Source of the DNA: Chitinasiproducens palmae
Lineage (GTDB): Bacteria; Pseudomonadota; Gammaproteobacteria; Burkholderiales; Burkholderiaceae
DNA: 64,000 nt
Assembly: GCF_900095735.1 (NCBI RefSeq)
Contig: NZ_FNLO01000003.1
Coordinates: 248,001 to 312,000 of the forward strand
Direction of reading: 5' to 3'
Shown: piece after piece, positions 59,305 through 64,000 of the stretch
Layout of the letters: each line of letters starts with the position of its first letter
Position numbering within the stretch: the first letter of the stretch is position 1
Notes under the pieces: model-generated
Databases searched by the model: none
Told to the model about the DNA's origin: nothing
Seen by the model: only the letters and a program-made list of their open reading frames with translations
Made by a program: the position numbers and the translations under genes

Positions 59305-59892
59305 ATGTCATTTCGTCAAACCCGCCTCGCCGCCGTCGCCGCTGCACTCGCACTGAGCATCGGTGCAGCCCATGCCGCCGCACCGGCCGCCGCGTCGGAC
59401 GGCGTGCCGCCGCCCCCGCCGCACGCCCATCCGGCGCCGCCCCCGGGCAAGGGTCCGGCGCCGATGCTGCGCGCCTTCGAGCAGGTTCACGACCAGCTCA
59501 AGCTCGACGCGAACCAGGAGAAGCTGTATCAGACCGCGCGTGAGACCGGCCGCCGCAACCACGAGCAGATGCGTGATGCGCACCGCGCCGATTTCGAGAA
59601 GATGAAGGCCGCGGGCCAACAGCCGATCCTCGATCTGCGTGCGATGCGCGATGCGCGTGAGCAGGCGTTCGAGCAGGCGCGACAACTGCACCGCCAGACC
59701 GAGGATGCCTGGCTGCAGTTCTACGATAGCCTGAACGACGCGCAGAAGACGACGGTCAGCAGCGCCATCAAGGCCGACTTCGCGAAGATGCGCGCCGGCC
59801 GCCCGCATGGCCATGGCCCCCGTTTCGACGGTCCGCACGGCCCGCGCGGCGCGTCGGCACCGGCTGCCGGCACCGCGAACGCGAAGCCCTGA
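59305..59892 (+). CDS. Periplasmic Spy/CpxP-like chaperone protein
   Basis: A 195-residue exported protein: signal peptide (AAVAAALALSIGAAHAA) followed by a Pro/His-rich stretch (DGVPPPPPHAHPAPPPGK), a helical core with LTxxQ-like motif variants (LKLDANQEKLYQ; LNDAQKTTVSSAI), and a His/Gly-rich tail (GRPHGHGPRFDGPHGPRG) that may bind metal. Spy/CpxP proteins are chaperones and feedback regulators of envelope stress. AAGGAGAG precedes ATG 59305. Confidence 0.88.
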   Translation: MSFRQTRLAAVAAALALSIGAAHAAAPAAASDGVPPPPPHAHPAPPPGKGPAPMLRAFEQVHDQLKLDANQEKLYQTARETGRRNHEQMRDAHRADFEKMKAAGQQPILDLRAMRDAREQAFEQARQLHRQTEDAWLQFYDSLNDAQKTTVSSAIKADFAKMRAGRPHGHGPRFDGPHGPRGASAPAAGTANAKP

Positions 59893-60460
59893 GGAACATG
59901 ACGCGGCGCACCCCGCGCCGCGTCATACGCGTCATACTCATACGCGTCCCATGCGTCATACCGCGGGCTCGTTCGAGTCCGTTCACGGCGGCCCGCGGGC
60001 CGCCGCTTTGCATTCCGCGCTTTGTTTTGCATCGGCGCAAGCGTCACGCGCGCAGCGATGCGGGCCGCCAGACCGCGCCGGTCCAAGCCGCCGCGCTGCC
60101 CCTGCCGCCCCTGCCCTGCCTTCGATCTGCCTCCAACACGCCGTCGAACTGCCTCGGCCCCTGGCTGTCGGCCGGTCCGGAACACGGCAGCCGCCTCGCC
60201 CGACGTGACCGTTGCCGTCGTTGCCGCTGCGCCATGACGCGTGGGCGCGCCCCGGTCCGCCCCGGTCCGCTCCCCTACCGGCACCCGCTGCGATGCATGT
60301 AAAACCGATGGCCCGACGGCCTTACGGTAGAATTCGCCGTTTCGTGAGCCCGGCCGCCAATTTTGGTCGCACTAGAATGATGCGCTCGCCGGCGCGGCCG
60401 CGTCGGCACCGGCCACTCACGCCGTCATCGAACCCGTTCAGCGAAACCCGAGAACCTAAC
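59893..60460. other. Intergenic region before the amino acid ABC operon
   Basis: About 570 bp. Near 59920-59960 the word GCGTCATAC recurs (three copies, 9-bp unit, with an interrupting CATACGCGTCC). No gene was recognised. A TAGAAT -10-like element at 60328-60333 may belong to the ABC operon promoter. Confidence 0.45.
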
Positions 60461-61234
60461 GTGAAGAAAATCGCAGCTGCCTTGGGCCTAGCCCTGCTCG
60501 CGCTCAACGCCCACGCCAAGGACTGGTCCACGGTCCGGATCGGCGTCGATCCGAGCTATCCGCCGTTCGAGTCCAAGGCACCGAACGGCCAGCACGTCGG
60601 CCTGGACATCGAACTGGGCAACGCGCTGTGCGCACGCATGAAGGTCAAGTGCGTCTGGGTGGACAGCGATTTCGACGGGCTGATTCCCGGCCTGCGCGCG
60701 AAGAAGTTCGACGCGGTGATCTCGTCGCTGTCGGTCACCGACAAGCGCCGCGAGCAGATCGCGTTCTCGAACAAGCTGTTCGCCGCGCCGGCGCGCATGG
60801 TGGCGAAGGCCGGCTCGCCGCTGCAACCGACGCCGGAGTCGCTGAAGGGCAAGCGCATCGGCGTCGAGCAGGGCACGACGCAGGAGACCTACGCAAAGAC
60901 CTACTGGCAGAGCAAGGGCGTGCAGGTGGTCTCCTACCAGAATCAGGACCAGGTGTATGCGGACCTGATCTCCGGGCGGCTCGACGCCGCGCTGCAGGAT
61001 GAACTGCAGGCGTCGGCCGGCTTCCTGAAGACCGCCCGCGGCAAGGGCTTCGCGTTTGCCGGTCCGGAAGTGAAGGACGCGAAGGTCATCGGCGAAGGCA
61101 CGGCCGTCGGCTTGCGCAAGGAAGACGCCGACCTGAAGGCGAAGTTCGACCAGGCGATCGTCGACATCCGGCACGACAACACCTACCAGACGCTGCAGAA
61201 GAAGTACTTCGACTTCGACATCTACGGCGACTGA
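60461..61234 (+). CDS. Lysine/arginine/ornithine/histidine-binding periplasmic protein (ArgT/HisJ type)
   Basis: A 257-residue type-3 solute-binding protein, closely following E. coli ArgT/His[78 protein letters not shown] and the final [11 protein letters not shown]. The pair of Cys in the domain (CARMKVKC) forms the expected disulfide. Start is GTG at 60461; signal peptide [18 protein letters not shown]. Confidence 0.93.
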   Translation: MKKIAAALGLALLALNAHAKDWSTVRIGVDPSYPPFESKAPNGQHVGLDIELGNALCARMKVKCVWVDSDFDGLIPGLRAKKFDAVISSLSVTDKRREQIAFSNKLFAAPARMVAKAGSPLQPTPESLKGKRIGVEQGTTQETYAKTYWQSKGVQVVSYQNQDQVYADLISGRLDAALQDELQASAGFLKTARGKGFAFAGPEVKDAKVIGEGTAVGLRKEDADLKAKFDQAIVDIRHDNTYQTLQKKYFDFDIYGD

Positions 61235-61270
61235 TGCCCTGGGGGGCGCGCCGCGCCCCTGTCATCTCCT

Positions 61271-61960
61271 ATGTCCCTTTACGGCTACGGTCCTGCCATC
61301 CTCGATGGAACCTGGCAGACCATCCAGCTCGCGGTCCTTTCGCTGGTGGTGGCGGTGCTGCTCGGCCTGGCCGGTGCCGGCGCCAAGCTGTCGCGGCTGC
61401 GCACGCTGCGTGCGCTGGCCACCGCCTATACGACGCTGATCCGCGCGGTGCCGGATCTGGTGCTGATGCTGCTCCTGTTCTACGGCATCCAGATCTGGCT
61501 GAACTCGCTGACCGACGCGCTCGGGCTCACGCAGTGGAACATCGATCCGTTCGGCGCCGGCGTCCTCACCCTGGGCTTCATCTACGGCGCCTACTTCACC
61601 GAGACGTTCCGCGGCGCCTACATGGCGGTGCCGCGCGGCCAGACCGAGGCCGGCCTCGCCTACGGCATGAGCGGTGGCCAGATCTTCCGCCGCATCCTGT
61701 TCCCGCAGATGATGCGGCACGCGTTGCCGGGGATCGGAAACAACTGGCAGGTGGTGTTGAAGGCCACCGCGCTGGTCTCGATCATCGGCCTGAATGATCT
61801 GGTCAAGGCGTCACAGGACGCAGGCAAGGGCTCGCAGGACTTCTTCCTGTTCACGCTGCTCGCCGGCGCGATCTATCTGGCCCTGACGACGGTGTCGAAC
61901 GGCGTGCTGTACTGGCTCGAACGCCGCTATTCGGTCGGCGTGCGCAAGGTCTCGCCATGA
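61271..61960 (+). CDS. hisQ: Basic amino acid ABC transporter permease (HisQ type)
   Basis: A 229-residue permease with five or six helices and the EAA loop ([25 protein letters not shown]). Starts 36 bp after the binding protein; its end overlaps hisM by ATGA (61957-61960). Part of the operon for arginine/lysine/ornithine/histidine import. Confidence 0.92.
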   Translation: MSLYGYGPAILDGTWQTIQLAVLSLVVAVLLGLAGAGAKLSRLRTLRALATAYTTLIRAVPDLVLMLLLFYGIQIWLNSLTDALGLTQWNIDPFGAGVLTLGFIYGAYFTETFRGAYMAVPRGQTEAGLAYGMSGGQIFRRILFPQMMRHALPGIGNNWQVVLKATALVSIIGLNDLVKASQDAGKGSQDFFLFTLLAGAIYLALTTVSNGVLYWLERRYSVGVRKVSP

Positions 61961-62673
61961 TCGACCTGATCCGCGACTACGGCCGCGCGTTCCTCTACTC
62001 CGACGGTTTCCAGACGACGGGCCTGGCGATCACGCTGTGGCTGCTGGTCGTCTCGATCGGCCTGGGTTTCTGCCTGTCGGTGCCGCTCGCCGTCGCACGC
62101 ACCGCGCGCCGCGCCTGGCTGCGCCTGCCGGTCGCGCTGTTCACCTACGTATTTCGCGGCACCCCGCTGTACGTGCAGCTGCTGCTGCTCTACACGGGCT
62201 TGTACAGCGTCCAGATCGTGCGCGACACCGAAGCGCTGAACGCCTTCTTCCGCGACGGCATGAACTGCACGCTGCTGGCGTTCACGCTGAACACCTGCGC
62301 GTACACCACCGAGATCTTCGCCGGCGCGATCCGCGCCACGCCGCATGGCGAGATCGAAGCCGGACTGAGCTACGGCATGTCGCCGTTCACGCTGTACCGC
62401 CGCGTGATCCTGCCGTCCGCGCTGCGGCGCGCACTGCCCTACTACAGCAACGAAGTGATCCTGATGCTGCACGCGACCACGGTCGCCTTCACCGCGACCG
62501 TGCCCGACATTCTGAAAATCGCCCGCGACGCGAACTCCGCCACCTACATGACCTTTGGTGCGTTCGGCATCGCGGCGCTGCTGTACGCGTTGATCTCCTT
62601 CACCCTCGTCTGGCTGTTCCGCCGGGCCGAGCGGCGCTGGCTTTCCTATCTGCAACCGGCTCGCCCGCGATGA
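61957..62673 (+). CDS. hisM: Basic amino acid ABC transporter permease (HisM type)
   Basis: A 238-residue permease partner of HisQ. EAA loop [38 protein letters not shown] is visible. Overlaps hisQ start and hisP start by 4 bp each, so all four genes are one unit. Confidence 0.92.
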   Translation: MIDLIRDYGRAFLYSDGFQTTGLAITLWLLVVSIGLGFCLSVPLAVARTARRAWLRLPVALFTYVFRGTPLYVQLLLLYTGLYSVQIVRDTEALNAFFRDGMNCTLLAFTLNTCAYTTEIFAGAIRATPHGEIEAGLSYGMSPFTLYRRVILPSALRRALPYYSNEVILMLHATTVAFTATVPDILKIARDANSATYMTFGAFGIAALLYALISFTLVWLFRRAERRWLSYLQPARPR

Positions 62674-63461
62674 ACCGTTCTTCGTCCAACACGACGCACA
62701 CGCTGTCGGTACAAGACCTGCACAAGCGCTACGGCGATCACGAGGTGCTCAAGGGCATCTCGCTCGACGCGCAGGCCGGCGACGTGATCAGCATCATCGG
62801 CTCGAGTGGCTCGGGCAAGAGCACGCTGCTGCGCTGTATCAACTTTCTCGAAAGTCCCAATGCGGGGCGCATTCTGCTCGACGGCAAGGAAATCCGCACC
62901 GCCGCCGATCGCGACGGCGCGCTGCGGGTCGTCGATCGCAAGGAACTGCAGGCGCTGCGCACGCGCTTGACCATGGTGTTCCAGCACTTCAACCTGTGGG
63001 CGCACATGACCGTGCTGGAAAACGTCATGGAAGCGCCAGTGCACGTGCTGGGCGTGCCGCGCGCCGAGGCCCGCGAACGGGCGCACGCCTACCTGGCCAA
63101 GGTCGGTCTGGACGCGCGCGTCGAATCCAGCTACCCCGCCCACCTCTCGGGCGGACAGCAGCAGCGCGTTGCGATTGCGCGCGCGCTGGCGATGCATCCG
63201 GACGTCATGCTGTTCGACGAGCCTACGTCCGCGCTCGACCCGGAACTGGTCGGCGAGGTGCTGAAGGTCATGCAGACGCTTGCCGAGGAAGGCCGCACGA
63301 TGATCGTCGTGACGCACGAGATGGCGTTCGCGCGCAACGTGTCGACACGCACTGTGTTCCTCCACCAAGGCCGCATCGAGGAACAGGGCACGCCCACCGA
63401 ATTGTTCGGCGCCCCGCGCAGCGAACGCCTGCGGCAGTTCCTGGCCAGCGGCCAGCGCTGA
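62670..63461 (+). CDS. hisP: Basic amino acid ABC transporter ATPase (HisP type)
   Basis: A 263-residue ATPase: Walker [10 protein letters not shown] (44-52), Q-loop FQHFNLW, signature LSGGQQQR, Walker [16 protein letters not shown]-loop VTHEMAFA. The insertion around [19 protein letters not shown] is typical of HisP. Last gene of the operon. Confidence 0.94.
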   Translation: MNRSSSNTTHTLSVQDLHKRYGDHEVLKGISLDAQAGDVISIIGSSGSGKSTLLRCINFLESPNAGRILLDGKEIRTAADRDGALRVVDRKELQALRTRLTMVFQHFNLWAHMTVLENVMEAPVHVLGVPRAEARERAHAYLAKVGLDARVESSYPAHLSGGQQQRVAIARALAMHPDVMLFDEPTSALDPELVGEVLKVMQTLAEEGRTMIVVTHEMAFARNVSTRTVFLHQGRIEEQGTPTELFGAPRSERLRQFLASGQR

Positions 63462-63568
63462 GGCACGCGCGGCCGGCCCCGGCCCAAGCACGGGACGGCC
63501 CGCCCCGCCACGCGTGTCAGCGCCGCGCAACACTCGCGGAGGCGCGGCGCATACACCCGGTTTTTTAC

Positions 63569-63597
63569 TCGACAGCCGCTTTTCGGCTCTCTATCGT
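63569..63597 (+). promoter_or_regulatory. Sigma-70-like promoter of the porin gene
   Basis: TCGACA (63569-63574), a 17-bp spacer, TATCGT (63592-63597). The spacer holds a small hairpin AGCCG/CGGCT. About 93 bp before the porin ATG. A hairpin GCGCCGCGC/GCGCGGCGC (63520-63550) just upstream may end the hisP transcript. Confidence 0.45.
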
Positions 63598-63689
63598 GCC
63601 TTCATTGCGATGCAGCAATCGAGGGCGACGCGCCGTTGCGCGTCGCGCATGGCTGCACACAAACCATAACTACCGCAGAGAGACCTCGA

Positions 63690-64000
63690 ATGAAAAAGAC
63701 GCTGACGGCCCTCGCCATCCTGTCCACGTTCGCGAGCGCCGCGCAGGCGCAGAGCAGCGTGACGCTGTACGGCATCATCGATGCTGGCATCACCTACAGC
63801 AATCTGCAGCAGACCGGCGACACCGTCGGCCGGGCCAGCAAGGCCTTCCAGATGACCAGCGGCAACCTGTACGGCAGCCGTTGGGGCCTGAAGGGCACCG
63901 AGGACCTCGGCGGCGGCACCAGCGCACTGTTTGCTCTCGAGAACGGCTTCAACATCTATAACGGCAACTTCGGCCAGGGCGGCCAGATGTTCGGCCGCCA
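63690..64000 (+). CDS. Gram-negative porin (Burkholderiales Opc type), N-terminal part
   Basis: The gene runs off the right edge; 103 residues are seen. Signal peptide MKKTLTALAILSTFASAAQAQ, then the usual first strands SSVTLYGIIDAGITYSNLQQTG and RWGLKGTEDLGGGTSALFALENGFNI. This matches outer-membrane trimeric porins of the family found in Burkholderia/Paraburkholderia. GAGAG precedes ATG 63690. Confidence 0.93.
   Translation, partial: MKKTLTALAILSTFASAAQAQSSVTLYGIIDAGITYSNLQQTGDTVGRASKAFQMTSGNLYGSRWGLKGTEDLGGGTSALFALENGFNIYNGNFGQGGQMFGR

Overview
The window looks like a piece of a secondary replicon of a Burkholderia sensu lato bacterium (Betaproteobacteria, Burkholderiales). The evidence is the very high G+C content and C/G-ending codons, the TCA cluster sdhCDAB-sdhE-gltA next to a GntR regulator, mdh, a CitE-like gene and acnA, the long leu-asd-fimV-truA-trp-accD-folC-purF-metZ cluster, an Opc-type porin, and several small protein families typical of this group. 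I saw no tRNA, rRNA, CRISPR array, prophage or insertion sequence.

Region 1 (about 0.5-18.5 kb, all minus strand): leuC, leuD, leuB, asd, a FimV-like protein, truA, trpF, trpB, an orphan DNA methyltransferase, trpA, accD, folC, a SPOR-domain protein, cvpA, purF and metZ. This is a dense biosynthetic array for leucine, lysine/threonine precursors, tryptophan, malonyl-CoA, folate, purine and methionine. Several genes overlap by a few bases, and the methyltransferase sits between trpB and trpA.

Region 2 (18.6-31.1 kb): the TCA cluster. gltA, sdhE, sdhB, sdhA, sdhD and sdhC lie on the minus strand, followed by a divergent GntR gene. On the plus strand are mdh, a CitE-like lyase, a small secreted protein and acnA. 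A perfect 20-bp palindrome lies over a sigma-70-like promoter between gntR and mdh.

Region 3 (31.5-36.1 kb): accessory genes, namely a DUF2863-like protein, two small paralogous proteins, speG, a YbhB/PEBP protein and a solute-binding protein.

Region 4 (36.6-53.1 kb) is the most interesting part. A second-type sigma-54 gene (called rpoN2 here) is surrounded by small stress/envelope proteins: a PfpI/DJ-1 protein, a DUF2383 four-helix protein, two BON-domain proteins, an acidic protein, a secreted Gly/Ser-rich protein, otsA, a Pro-rich peptide and a highly charged peptide. By reading the intergenic sequence I found nine sites of the form GG-N10-GC that resemble sigma-54 -24/-12 elements. Almost every one is correctly placed and oriented upstream of one of these genes, and one precedes rpoN2 itself. 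Two sigma-54 activator genes, an orphan response regulator and a PspF-like protein without a sensor domain, flank a yqjD-yqjE-yqjK-like operon at the right-hand end. My reading is a locally encoded sigma-54 stress regulon made of the sigma factor, its activators and its targets. This is an inference from promoter matches and needs experimental support.

Region 5 (53.1-64 kb): an ABC importer of the nitrate/sulfonate type with a fused double permease and no binding protein nearby, an OmpR/EnvZ-type two-component system divergent from a Spy/CpxP-like gene with an array of CpxR-like GTAA boxes between them, a basic amino acid ABC transporter (ArgT/HisJ, HisQ, HisM, HisP types), and the start of a porin cut by the window edge.
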